Below the pieces are notes generated by a model. That model did no database searches. It was not told the origin of the DNA and was given only the letters and a program-made list of their open reading frames with translations. The translations under genes and the position numbers were made by a program. Positions 28,240-36,804 of a stretch of DNA of 64,000 nt are shown here, piece by piece (the stretch's first letter is position 1; every line of letters starts with the position of its first letter). The stretch comes from Candidatus Thiodiazotropha endoloripes (GTDB taxonomy: Bacteria; Pseudomonadota; Gammaproteobacteria; Chromatiales; Chromatiaceae): contig LVKA01000011.1 of NCBI GenBank assembly GCA_001709035.1, positions 434,001 through 498,000 on the forward strand, read 5' to 3'.

Positions 28240-28314
28240 TGGCTGGGGCGGCAGGATTCGAACCTACGAATGCTGGGATCAAAACCCAGTGCCTTACCGC
28301 TTGGCGACGCCCCA
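28240..28314 (-). tRNA. tRNA-Gln(TTG)
   Basis: A full 75-nt cloverleaf on the minus strand. The acceptor is TGGGGCG pairing with CGCCCCA, then G and encoded CCA. The anticodon arm CTGGG-TTTTGAT-CCCAG gives TTG. The T arm is GCAGG-paired with GTTCGAA in the loop. Its first base is separated from the ispE stop codon by one nucleotide, so it must be cut out of the ispE-prs message by RNase P and 3' processing. Confidence 0.97.
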
Positions 28315-28315
28315 A

Positions 28316-29188
28316 TTAACTCTTTTCCAGCTGGAACTGATCCAGTAGCGGGGAGCGGTTAAGCCCCCGGGCAACAAACCCCGTAAGATCGCTTGGTAGC
28401 CGATCAAGTACCTCGTTCGCCGCTCGCCGTTCGGCGAATTCTGCGAACAGGCAGGCCCCTGTTCCGGTCAGTCGCGCAACGGCATACTGACCAAGCCAAT
28501 CCATCGCCTGCGCCACTTCCGGGTGGCGCCTTCTGACCACGGCTAGGCAGTCATTTTGGCTGTTACCCTCTAGAAAGGCGCGTATTTTGATCCTGGGGGA
28601 GTTGCGTGTCAAATCAGGTTGTCCGAATATTTCGGCGGTCGATACGTGGCAGGCTGGATTGAGTACCAAAAACCAGGGTTCCGGGAGTTTAATGTCAGTC
28701 ATTTTATCCCCCACACCTTCCGCCCAAGCCGCCTGGCCATGGATGAAGATCGGCACATCGGCGCCCAGGGATCCGCCGAGCTGCATCAGCTGATCCTGGC
28801 CAAGACCAAGCCCCCACAAGTGGTTGAGGGCTACCAGAGTTGTGGCGGCATCGGAGCTGCCTCCCCCGAGCCCGCCCCCCATCGGCAGGATTTTGTGTAG
28901 GGTCAGCTCCACGCCTGAATCCGTCCCCGTGATCTGTTGCAGCATCTTTGCCGCGCGAAAACAGAGATTTTGTTGCTCAGGAACCTCGGGTAGCGGATTG
29001 GTGATGACGATTTGGCCATCTTGGCGATACTTGAAATCGAGCCGATCCTGTCGGTCGATGAACTGAAATACGGTTTGCAGATCGTGGTAGCCATCCTCGC
29101 GTCTGCCGACAATGCGCAGCATCAGATTCAGCTTTGCCGGTGCCGGACAGCTGAGGATCTCCAAGGGTGATTGAAGGGATCTGGTCAC
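28316..29188 (-). CDS. ispE: 4-diphosphocytidyl-2-C-methyl-D-erythritol kinase
   Basis: 290 residues, the GHMP-family kinase of the MEP isoprenoid pathway. The N-terminal PAKLNLMLRIVGRREDGYHDL contains the substrate-binding part. The ATP loop is PMGGGLGGGSSDAATT near residues 105-120. The C-terminal GTGACLFAEF is typical. The start is GTG. It lies 22 bp after the TPR gene; in most relatives lolB would stand between them. The stop codon is one base from tRNA-Gln. Confidence 0.96.
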   Translation of the reverse strand: MTRSLQSPLEILSCPAPAKLNLMLRIVGRREDGYHDLQTVFQFIDRQDRLDFKYRQDGQIVITNPLPEVPEQQNLCFRAAKMLQQITGTDSGVELTLHKILPMGGGLGGGSSDAATTLVALNHLWGLGLGQDQLMQLGGSLGADVPIFIHGQAAWAEGVGDKMTDIKLPEPWFLVLNPACHVSTAEIFGQPDLTRNSPRIKIRAFLEGNSQNDCLAVVRRRHPEVAQAMDWLGQYAVARLTGTGACLFAEFAERRAANEVLDRLPSDLTGFVARGLNRSPLLDQFQLEKS

Positions 29189-29210
29189 AGCTTACAACTT
29201 AGGTTGACGA

Positions 29211-30932
29211 CTAGTTTTCAGCACCCAAACGCAACATGGCAGGCCGGATGAAGCGGTTGTCGGGTTCCCTCTCCAGAGCGGCCTTCCAGATTTCGAGGGC
29301 CCGTTCCTGCTCTCCCATCACCCACAGTACTTCGCCCAGGTGGGAAGCAATCTCAGCGTCGTTGCTGATCTCTGCGGCTTTCTCCAGGTGCTCCAGAGCG
29401 GCCGGCAGATTACCCAGGCGATACTCAACCCAACCCATGCTGTCGAGTACCGCCGGGCTTTCCGGCTTCAGAGCCAATGCCTGCGCAATGTACTCCCTGG
29501 CCTCCTGCAGGCGGTCAGTCTGATCAGCCAGGGTGTAGCCGAGGGCGTTCAGTGCATCGGCATGTTGTGGGTGGGTCTCGAGTATCTTACCCAGGTCCTG
29601 TTCAAGCAGATCGACCCGTTTCAGGTCTGCGGCATTGAGGCCCCTGGCATAGAGCAGGTCGATGTTGTCGTTGAACCGCTCGAGCGCCTTGCTGTAGACC
29701 TCATGGGCGGTGGCGTACTCTCTGGCTTCACGCAGCAGTTCGGCTTCGATCATGTAGAATTTCAGCTGATTGCGAGATTGATTCACTCTCAGGCGCTGCA
29801 GGGTCTCTCTGGCCTGTTTCAGGTTGCCTTGATCGGAGAGGATCTTGGCTATCCGTACCTGTGCGTCGGCCAGGTGTTTTCCCTCCACCCGGCTGTAGCG
29901 GTCCAGCGCCTGTTCGTAGGCTTCCTGCTCTTCAGCGATCGCCCCGAGATAGAAGTTGGCTTCATTTCTTTTTGCCCGGCTCTTGGTCAGGATTGACAGA
30001 TACTGCTGTGCCTTGTCGTACTGATCAAGTTGCATGTAGATCATACCCAGAGAGAAGCTGAAATCGGTGTTGTCCGGGGCTTGTTGATTGAGTTCAAGAA
30101 ACTGCTGCAGGGAGGCTTCGACCTGGTTTATCTCGAGCAGAATTCTGGCGTAGGCGTGTCTGAGTTTGATGTCACTCGGATATTTCTCGACCGACTGCTG
30201 GAGAAATTCAACACCCTGTTTCTCCTTTTTCATGGCAATCAGAGTATGGGCTCTCAATACCAGGCTCTGGGTGGAGCTGGGCTCCAGACTCAGGGATCGA
30301 TCGGTGTATTCCAGGGCCAGTGCGCGTTGAGATGCCCGGTTGGCAACCAGGGCGAGGGCATAAAGTGCCGAGGAGGAATCCGTATCCTCAGGTACCAGCT
30401 GCTGCATCAACGCCAGTGCTTTCTCCGGGGAACCCGATTTCTCAGCGATCGCGGCAGCCTGTACATAGCCGGATTGACCATTGCGGTTTGCTATCTTGAT
30501 AACCTGCTGTAGATGTGAGATCGCCTCATCCAGCTGGTTTGCCCTGATGTTGATTATGGCGGCGATTTGATAGGCCTTCAGCTCCTGTGGGTCGACATCG
30601 ATCCAGAGACGGGCGGCTGTCAAGGCATTTTCCGGTTGATTGGCTTGCAGTGCCAGACTTGTGGCCCGTTCCGCTGAAAGGGGATCCCGCGACTCCCGGG
30701 CAACCTGCAAGGCGTGGTCGAACGCCATCGATTGTTCGCCACGTTGAGCGGCTATTTCACTGGCAAGCGTGTGGTAGACCAGGTCTGTGCTGAGTTCGTC
30801 TGCCGTTTTTCCGCTCTGAGCAGGTACTGGTTCGTTACCGTCCAGGCTGGTCGGCTCAGGCGATTTGAGTGTTGGGTTGCTGCCGCAGGCTGATAAGAGA
30901 AGCAGGCTAATAAGGGTAGCGGTTTTATTCAT
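29211..30932 (-). CDS. TPR-repeat lipoprotein
   Basis: 573 residues from the ATG at 30932, where a lipoprotein signal begins (MNKTATLISLLLLSAC, lipid-bearing Cys16). A longer frame upstream lacks a signal and is rejected. The rest is tetratricopeptide repeats: examples are AARLWIDVDPQELKAYQIAA, LNALGYTLADQTDRLQEA and LDSMGWVEYRLGNLPAALEHLEKA. TPR lipoproteins at this site, next to lolB-ispE, are common in gammaproteobacteria; they are probably outer-membrane scaffolds, but no exact role is known. No strong Shine-Dalgarno is visible. Confidence 0.87.
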   Translation of the reverse strand: MNKTATLISLLLLSACGSNPTLKSPEPTSLDGNEPVPAQSGKTADELSTDLVYHTLASEIAAQRGEQSMAFDHALQVARESRDPLSAERATSLALQANQPENALTAARLWIDVDPQELKAYQIAAIINIRANQLDEAISHLQQVIKIANRNGQSGYVQAAAIAEKSGSPEKALALMQQLVPEDTDSSSALYALALVANRASQRALALEYTDRSLSLEPSSTQSLVLRAHTLIAMKKEKQGVEFLQQSVEKYPSDIKLRHAYARILLEINQVEASLQQFLELNQQAPDNTDFSFSLGMIYMQLDQYDKAQQYLSILTKSRAKRNEANFYLGAIAEEQEAYEQALDRYSRVEGKHLADAQVRIAKILSDQGNLKQARETLQRLRVNQSRNQLKFYMIEAELLREAREYATAHEVYSKALERFNDNIDLLYARGLNAADLKRVDLLEQDLGKILETHPQHADALNALGYTLADQTDRLQEAREYIAQALALKPESPAVLDSMGWVEYRLGNLPAALEHLEKAAEISNDAEIASHLGEVLWVMGEQERALEIWKAALEREPDNRFIRPAMLRLGAEN

Positions 30933-31099
30933 TCGGTTTGCTGTGTAATTAGTCGTACCTTGGTTTGGTCGATTTTGCTGTTTCAGATTCTGTCCCAGGA
31001 TCTTAGATATTAACTTTATTATTGTAGTGGAATGGCTGGAAATTCTGCCAAAAGGGGGATCACGATCCATGCCATTGCCAGCTCTCCGATTGCCCAGTC

Positions 31100-31120
31100 G
31101 AGCCGCATTTTAGACGGCTC
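31100..31120. promoter_or_regulatory. Inverted repeat in the gap between the TPR gene and the tRNA operon
   Basis: GAGCCG and CGGCTC flank CATTTTAGA in the 333-bp divergent gap 30933-31265. It may be an operator or a leader hairpin of either transcript. Apart from this and the tRNA promoter, I see nothing in the gap. Confidence 0.25.
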
Positions 31121-31221
31121 CGAAAGAGACACTACACTAACACCAATCCAATTAACATCAGTGGTAAGCCTGAATTCAGTACTGGTATTCTCAGTAGACA
31201 AAAAAATCTTTGAAATGTTAG

Positions 31222-31250
31222 TTGACTTTGGCAAGGCTTGGCGTCAGAAT
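31222..31250 (+). promoter_or_regulatory. Sigma-70 promoter for the tRNA-Tyr-Gly-Thr-tufB operon
   Basis: TTGACT (31222-31227), a 17-bp spacer and CAGAAT (31245-31250), followed by the GC-rich discriminator GCCCGGC. The first tRNA base is 15 bp after the -10 box. The discriminator is the type that makes stable RNA promoters sensitive to ppGpp, so stringent control is likely. Confidence 0.7.
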
Positions 31251-31265
31251 GCCCGGCTCTCGTTA

Positions 31266-31350
31266 GGAGGGGTTCCCGAGTGGCCAAAGGGATCAGACTG
31301 TAAATCTGACGGCTCAGCCTTCGGAGGTTCGAATCCTCCCCCCTCCACCA
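31266..31350 (+). tRNA. tRNA-Tyr(GTA)
   Basis: 85 nt with the long variable arm of class II tRNA. Acceptor GGAGGGG pairs with CCCCTCC, then A and encoded CCA. Anticodon loop ACTGTAAAT gives GTA. First gene of the classic tyrU-glyT-thrT-tufB operon. Confidence 0.97.
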
Positions 31351-31386
31351 GATGTTGATGAGAAGAGGCGCTGTAGAGCGGCTTAG

Positions 31387-31454
31387 GAAACAATGCGGGG
31401 GACGCATTGGCCCGGAGGTTTTAGGTTGGTAGAGATCCTACCCACCCTCTCCAC
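31387..31454 (+). other. tRNA-3'-end-like remnant after tRNA-Tyr
   Basis: The stretch ends ATCCTACCCACCCTCTCCACCA, which resembles the 3' end of the preceding tRNA-Tyr (ATCCTCCCCCCTCCACCA), including the CCA. There is no matching acceptor 5' half or anticodon arm, so it is not a working tRNA. It looks like a degenerate partial copy left by recombination between tRNAs. Confidence 0.35.
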
Positions 31455-31505
31455 CAAGATGGAAATTGGTCGTGGTTGTTGGTGAGCGACGCGTTGCTTG
31501 GCTAC

Positions 31506-31579
31506 GCGGGTGTAGTTCAATGGTAGAACTTCAGCCTTCCAAGCTGAATACGTGGGTTCGATTCCCATCACCCGCTCCA
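31506..31579 (+). tRNA. tRNA-Gly(TCC)
   Basis: 74 nt. Acceptor GCGGGTG pairs with CACCCGC, then T and encoded CCA. Anticodon arm CAGC-CTTCCAA-GCTG gives TCC. Second functional tRNA of the operon. Confidence 0.97.
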
Positions 31580-31697
31580 ATATAATAGGCCAATTTCAAG
31601 ATTGGCGTTGAGCGACGGTACTGTAAGGCAGTGTCGTCGTTTGTGTGTGCTGGAAGTCTGGCCATTGGTGGAAGGGACTGACAGTTAAAGAGTTTTT

Positions 31698-31773
31698 GCC
31701 CAGATAGCTCAGTTGGTAGAGCACACCCTTGGTAAGGGTGAGGTCGGCAGTTCAAATCTGCTTCTGGGCTCCA
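31698..31773 (+). tRNA. tRNA-Thr(GGT)
   Basis: 76 nt. Acceptor GCCCAGA pairs with TCTGGGC, then T and encoded CCA. Anticodon arm ACCC-TTGGTAA-GGGT gives GGT. Lies 66 bp before tufB, in the usual order. Confidence 0.97.
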
Positions 31774-31839
31774 ATAATTGAAAGGCGTGCGGAAGCGCGC
31801 GAATTTGTCTTTATACAATAGAGAACCTGGAGAACACTC

Positions 31840-33030
<1,191 letters not shown>

Positions 33031-33041
33031 TCGATAACAGG

Positions 33042-33060
33042 ACCGGCGGGGCTGGCCGGT
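33042..33060 (+). promoter_or_regulatory. Hairpin between tufB and tRNA-Trp
   Basis: ACCGGC and GCCGGT pair around GGGGCTG, 12 bp after the tufB stop. There is no T run, so readthrough into tRNA-Trp-secE-nusG is expected; it may be a processing or partial termination site. Confidence 0.4.
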
Positions 33061-33085
33061 GGTCAGCTCCGCTTTAAAATTTTCT

Positions 33086-33161
33086 AGGCCAATAGCTCAA
33101 TTGGTAGAGCAGCGGTCTCCAAAACCGCAGGTTGGGGGTTCGATTCCCTCTTGGCCTGCCA
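33086..33161 (+). tRNA. tRNA-Trp(CCA)
   Basis: 76 nt. Acceptor AGGCCAA pairs with TTGGCCT, then G and encoded CCA. Anticodon arm GCGGT-CTCCAAA-ACCGC gives CCA. Lies between tufB and secE, its usual place. Confidence 0.97.
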
Positions 33162-33182
33162 AACAACCGGCAGTCAGAAATT

Positions 33183-33557
33183 ATGAATGCGAAGTCCCAG
33201 GTGGAGGCATCAAGTCTCGATACCGTAAAGCTGATTATTGCGGTAGGGATAATCGTGGGCGCTATTCTCGGCTTTTACTATCTTGATGCCTATTCACAGC
33301 TGCTGCGTGTGCTCGGGCTGTTGGCGATGATGGGATTGGCAGCGTTGTTGGCCTACCAGACCGCAATGGGTAAGTCGGTGTGGGATTTTGCCTCGTCCGC
33401 CAAGATGGAGGTACGCAAAGTCGTTTGGCCGAGTCGCCAGGAGACGGTGCAGACCACGCTGATTGTATTCGTCATGGTGCTCTTCATGGGTGTCGTGCTG
33501 TGGCTGTTTGACATGATGCTTGGCGCCATATTGCGCGCCTTGACCGGGTCTGGTTAG
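33183..33557 (+). CDS. secE: Preprotein translocase subunit SecE
   Basis: 124 residues from the ATG at 33183; an upstream frame would run into tRNA-Trp. SecE clamps SecY in the translocon. Two N-terminal membrane helices ([18 protein letters not shown] and [19 protein letters not shown]) precede the conserved amphipathic [17 protein letters not shown] and the final helix, the three-TM form found in E. coli. The ribosome binding site is weak. nusG follows after 11 bp. Confidence 0.96.
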   Translation: MNAKSQVEASSLDTVKLIIAVGIIVGAILGFYYLDAYSQLLRVLGLLAMMGLAALLAYQTAMGKSVWDFASSAKMEVRKVVWPSRQETVQTTLIVFVMVLFMGVVLWLFDMMLGAILRALTGSG

Positions 33558-33568
33558 GGAGTGGTGAG

Positions 33569-34102
33569 ATGACCATGAGATGGTATGTTGTGCACGCCTA
33601 TTCCGGCTTTGAGTCCCAGGTCCAGCGCTCCCTCAAGGAGCGCGTTGAGCGTTATGGGATGCAGGATAAATTTGGTGAGATTCTGGTCCCTACTGAAGAA
33701 GTGGTAGAGATGAGAGCCGGACAACAGCGTAAGAGTGAGCGGAAGTTTTTTCCCGGTTATGTGCTTGTCCAGATGGAGATGACCGATGAGACCTGGCACT
33801 TGGTGAAAGATGTGCCGAAAGTTATGGGATTTATCGGTGGCACCGGGGATCGTCCGGCGCCGATTTCTGAGAAAGAGGCAAACGCCATTCTGCAGCGTGT
33901 ACAGGAAGGTGTTGAGAAGCCTCGTCCAAAGATTCTATTCGAGCCGGGTGAAGTGGTTCGGGTTACCGATGGGCCGTTCAACGACTTTACCGGTGTTGTC
34001 GAAGAGGTCGATTACGACAAGAGTCGTTTGAAGGTCTCGGTACTGATTTTTGGCCGTTCCACCCCTGTGGATCTGGAGTTCGGCCAGGTAGAGAAGGGCT
34101 GA
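33569..34102 (+). CDS. nusG: Transcription termination/antitermination factor NusG
   Basis: 177 residues. Binds RNA polymerase and links it to Rho and to the leading ribosome. The NGN domain starts [15 protein letters not shown] and holds [12 protein letters not shown]; the KOW domain is at the C-terminus ([25 protein letters not shown]). Standard length and position, next to secE. Confidence 0.98.
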   Translation: MTMRWYVVHAYSGFESQVQRSLKERVERYGMQDKFGEILVPTEEVVEMRAGQQRKSERKFFPGYVLVQMEMTDETWHLVKDVPKVMGFIGGTGDRPAPISEKEANAILQRVQEGVEKPRPKILFEPGEVVRVTDGPFNDFTGVVEEVDYDKSRLKVSVLIFGRSTPVDLEFGQVEKG

Positions 34103-34134
34103 CGGTCCTTCATTTAGCGGGCCTCTGATTGCTG

Positions 34135-34162
34135 TTTGATCGGCAGTTGGAGGTTTTATTCT
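34135..34162 (+). promoter_or_regulatory. Possible promoter for rplKA
   Basis: TTTGAT at 34135-34140, a 16-bp spacer, and TATTCT at 34157-34162, in the 117-bp nusG-rplK gap. E. coli has its L11 promoter at this place. The boxes are imperfect. The downstream leader (34163-34219) is likely to contain the L1 autoregulatory binding site known from E. coli, but I cannot define it here. Confidence 0.35.
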
Positions 34163-34219
34163 ATTGATGGGGAGTCATGGTGAGAGCCCATGGCGTCAGC
34201 ACCCGGAGAAGAGGTAAAC

Positions 34220-34654
34220 ATGGCTAAGAAAATAATGGCTTACATCAAGCTTCAAGTGAAGGCTGGTGAAGCGAATCCAAGTCCACCGGTTGGTCCTGCA
34301 CTGGGTCAGCACGGTGTCAATATCATGGAATTCTGTAAGGCGTTCAACGCCAAGACCCAGAGTGTGGAAAAGGGTCTGCCGATTCCAGTGGTGATCACGG
34401 TCTATAACGATCGTTCGTTCAGTTTTATCACCAAGACTCCACCGGCTTCAGTGTTGCTGAAGAAGACCATGGGTCTGCCTAAAGGCAGCTCGACACCGAA
34501 TACAGTCAAAGTTGGTACGGTAACCCGTAAGCAACTGGAAGAGATTGCGACCATCAAAATGCCTGACCTCACAGCTGCAGATATGGATGCGGCGGTACGC
34601 ACCATAGCGGGTAGTGCTCGTCAGATGGGGCTGGAAGTAGAGGGGGTTGAATAA
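34220..34654 (+). CDS. rplK: 50S ribosomal protein L11
   Basis: 144 residues from the ATG at 34220, after AGAAGAGG; a frame ten residues longer is rejected. L11 forms the GTPase-associated centre with 23S rRNA and is needed for RelA sensing. [13 protein letters not shown] near residues 21-33 and [11 protein letters not shown] are typical. Two bp before rplA, forming the L11-L1 pair. Confidence 0.98.
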   Translation: MAKKIMAYIKLQVKAGEANPSPPVGPALGQHGVNIMEFCKAFNAKTQSVEKGLPIPVVITVYNDRSFSFITKTPPASVLLKKTMGLPKGSSTPNTVKVGTVTRKQLEEIATIKMPDLTAADMDAAVRTIAGSARQMGLEVEGVE

Positions 34655-34656
34655 TC

Positions 34657-35352
34657 ATGGCTAAGTTGAGCAAGCGAGCAAAAGCGATTCGTGAGAAGGT
34701 TGAGCCCGGCAAGCTGCACGCAGCCGAAGATGCATTCAGCCTGTTGAAAGAGGTCTCTTCGATAAAATTCGGCGAGTCTGTGGATGTCAGTGTCAACCTG
34801 GGTGTTGATGCGCGTAAGTCCGATCAGGTTGTGCGTGGCGCCTCTGTGCTGCCCCATGGTACCGGTAAAACGGTACGTGTTGCGGTATTTGCACAAGGTG
34901 CTAATGCTGATGCAGCCAAAGAGGCTGGTGCCGATATTATCGGTTTTGAAGATCTGGCAGCAGACATCAAAGCCGGCAACATGAATTTTGATGTAGTGAT
35001 TGCGTCTCCCGATGCGATGCGTGTGGTCGGTCAGCTGGGACAGATTCTCGGCCCCCGCGGCCTGATGCCTAACCCCAAAGTGGGTACCGTCACACCGAAT
35101 GTGGCAGAGGCGGTACAAAACGCTAAAGCGGGCCAAGTGCGTTACCGTACTGACAAGGCAGGCATCATTCACTGTTCAATCGGCAAAGTCGATTTTGAAC
35201 CGCAAAAACTGAAAGAGAACCTTGAGTCCCTGTTGGCTGCGCTGGTTAAAGCAAAACCGAGTTCAGCCAAGGGCGTCTATCTGAAGAAGATAACTGTCTC
35301 TTCAACCATGGGACCAGGTCTGATTTTGGATCAGGCAACTCTGAGCCTGTAA
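34657..35352 (+). CDS. rplA: 50S ribosomal protein L1
   Basis: 231 residues. Forms the L1 stalk that handles E-site tRNA; in E. coli it also represses rplKA translation. [12 protein letters not shown] starts the protein, and [14 protein letters not shown] near 130-143 is the family signature. Followed by the long L10 leader. Confidence 0.98.
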   Translation: MAKLSKRAKAIREKVEPGKLHAAEDAFSLLKEVSSIKFGESVDVSVNLGVDARKSDQVVRGASVLPHGTGKTVRVAVFAQGANADAAKEAGADIIGFEDLAADIKAGNMNFDVVIASPDAMRVVGQLGQILGPRGLMPNPKVGTVTPNVAEAVQNAKAGQVRYRTDKAGIIHCSIGKVDFEPQKLKENLESLLAALVKAKPSSAKGVYLKKITVSSTMGPGLILDQATLSL

Positions 35353-35395
35353 CCGTATGAACACTGGGCATCACGCCGGATGGTGATGAAGCCCT

Positions 35396-35497
35396 TTTTG
35401 AACTTTGGGGTGCCGGAAATCCGGTGCTGTCAAAGACCGCAGGTGCATGGTTTTCATGCTTAATCCTGCCTGCGCAGATGGTGCGCCCCCAATCAGG
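35396..35497 (+). ncRNA. L10 leader (rplJ autoregulatory leader)
   Basis: The 245-bp rplA-rplJ gap carries the conserved leader core CAAAGACCGCAGG ... CTTAATCCTGCCTGCG CAGATGGTG, as in the E. coli rplJ leader, with the preceding stem GTGCCGGAAATCCGGTGC. The L10-(L7/L12)4 complex binds this structure to repress its own translation. Boundaries are approximate. Confidence 0.85.
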
Positions 35498-35597
35498 AAT
35501 TAACCTGGTGATGGCGTGCGTTAGGTTGCGACACTTAGGTGTCGTGTAGTGTGTATTGGGAAATGTGATATTTCCCCATTATCAGGAGGTGACGACT

Positions 35598-36125
35598 TTG
35601 GCACTCAATATTGAGCAAAAGAAAGCCATCGTTGCCGAAGTCAATGATGTGGCCAGTAGTGCACTGTCAGCTGTTGCAGCTGAATACCGTGGCCTGACTG
35701 TTGAGCAGATGACCCTGTTGCGTCGTGATGCGCGTAACAATGGTGTCTACCTGCGGGTAGTCAGAAACACCCTGGCCAAGCGTGCCGTAGAGGATACGGA
35801 TTTTGCCTGTATGCAGGAAGGATTGACGGGTCCGTTGATCCTGGCCTTCTCGCAGGAAGACCCGGGTTCCGCTGCACGTGTCATTAAGGACTTTGCCAAG
35901 GAGCATAAGCTTCTCGAGGTCAAGATGGTATCCATCGGCGGCAAAATGCTTGCCCCGAGTGATATCGATACGCTGGCCAAGATGCCGACTTACGACCAGG
36001 CTATCAGCTTGCTGATGGCGGTCATGAAGGCGCCGATCGAGAAACTGGCCCGTACCGTCAACGAGGTACCTGGCAAGCTGGTCCGGACTGTGGCAGCGAT
36101 CAAGGACGCCAAAGAGGCGGCCTGA
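35598..36125 (+). CDS. rplJ: 50S ribosomal protein L10, TTG start
   Basis: 175 residues. Base of the L7/L12 stalk. The family N-terminus (M)ALNIEQKKAIVAEV begins at a TTG at 35598, with AGGAGGTGA just before it; ATG- or GTG-type starts further upstream would fall in the leader and add foreign residues. VRNTLAKRAVE near residues 54-64 is conserved. The TTG start probably tunes expression together with the leader. Confidence 0.95.
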   Translation: MALNIEQKKAIVAEVNDVASSALSAVAAEYRGLTVEQMTLLRRDARNNGVYLRVVRNTLAKRAVEDTDFACMQEGLTGPLILAFSQEDPGSAARVIKDFAKEHKLLEVKMVSIGGKMLAPSDIDTLAKMPTYDQAISLLMAVMKAPIEKLARTVNEVPGKLVRTVAAIKDAKEAA

Positions 36126-36178
36126 TCGGCTTTATCAAACACAAAGTTATCGTACAAAATTTTTTCAGGAGTTAAACA

Positions 36179-36559
36179 ATGGCCGTTTCTAAAGAAGAGA
36201 TTCTCGACGCAATTGCCGAAATGTCCGTGATGGACGTTGTCGGTCTGATCGAGGCAATGGAAGAGAAGTTTGGCGTATCCGCAGCTGCCGCTGTGGCCGC
36301 TGCACCTGCAGCCGCCGCTGGTGGTGATGCAGCCGCCGCTGAAGAGAAGACCGAATTCGACGTGGTACTGGCCGAGATCGGCGGCAACAAGATTGCTGTC
36401 ATCAAAGCAGTTCGCGGCATGACCGGTCTTGGCCTCAAAGAGGCAAAAGAAGCTGTAGAAGGCGCACCTTCCACCTTGAAGGAAGGCGTCAGCAAGGAAG
36501 AGGCCGAAGAGGCCAAGAAGCAGCTTGAAGAGGCGGGCGCTAAAGCCGAGATCAAATAA
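36179..36559 (+). CDS. rplL: 50S ribosomal protein L7/L12
   Basis: 126 residues. Flexible stalk protein that recruits translation GTPases. The N-terminal dimerisation helix region ([24 protein letters not shown]) is followed by an alanine-rich hinge near 37-55, then the C-terminal domain with [23 protein letters not shown]. 53 bp after rplJ; SD CAGGAG. Confidence 0.98.
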   Translation: MAVSKEEILDAIAEMSVMDVVGLIEAMEEKFGVSAAAAVAAAPAAAAGGDAAAAEEKTEFDVVLAEIGGNKIAVIKAVRGMTGLGLKEAKEAVEGAPSTLKEGVSKEEAEEAKKQLEEAGAKAEIK

Positions 36560-36597
36560 GATTCTCGTCTCGATCGTCTGTAGACAAGCGCGGTTGA

Positions 36598-36626
36598 GGC
36601 TGGTGGCGTAATGCCACCGGCCTTTT
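36598..36626 (+). terminator. rplL-rpoB attenuator
   Basis: GGCTGGTGGC and GCCACCGGCC form a 10-bp stem (one wobble) around GTAAT, then TTTT. It lies in the 245-bp gap between rplL and rpoB, where E. coli has a partial terminator that sets the ratio of ribosomal protein to RNA polymerase subunits; the same role is expected. Confidence 0.85.
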
Positions 36627-36804
36627 CCCGCTTGCACAATGTGCTTTATAAGAGCGGTTCAGAGCTTAAACTGGATCGGTAGCTCTCTAAAGCAGGTTCC
36701 CTGAGCCAATAAGTCAGGAGACAGTTTGAAGCGATGGTGATTTCGGGGCGGTTTGCCCGGTCCTCATCGCAACCACCAAGCCTAAGACACTGAGGGATGG
36801 CAGC

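Noticed and set aside
31387-31454. An extra functional tRNA in the Tyr-Gly spacer
   Set aside because: Only the 3' end resembles a tRNA; there is no pairing acceptor 5' strand or anticodon arm.
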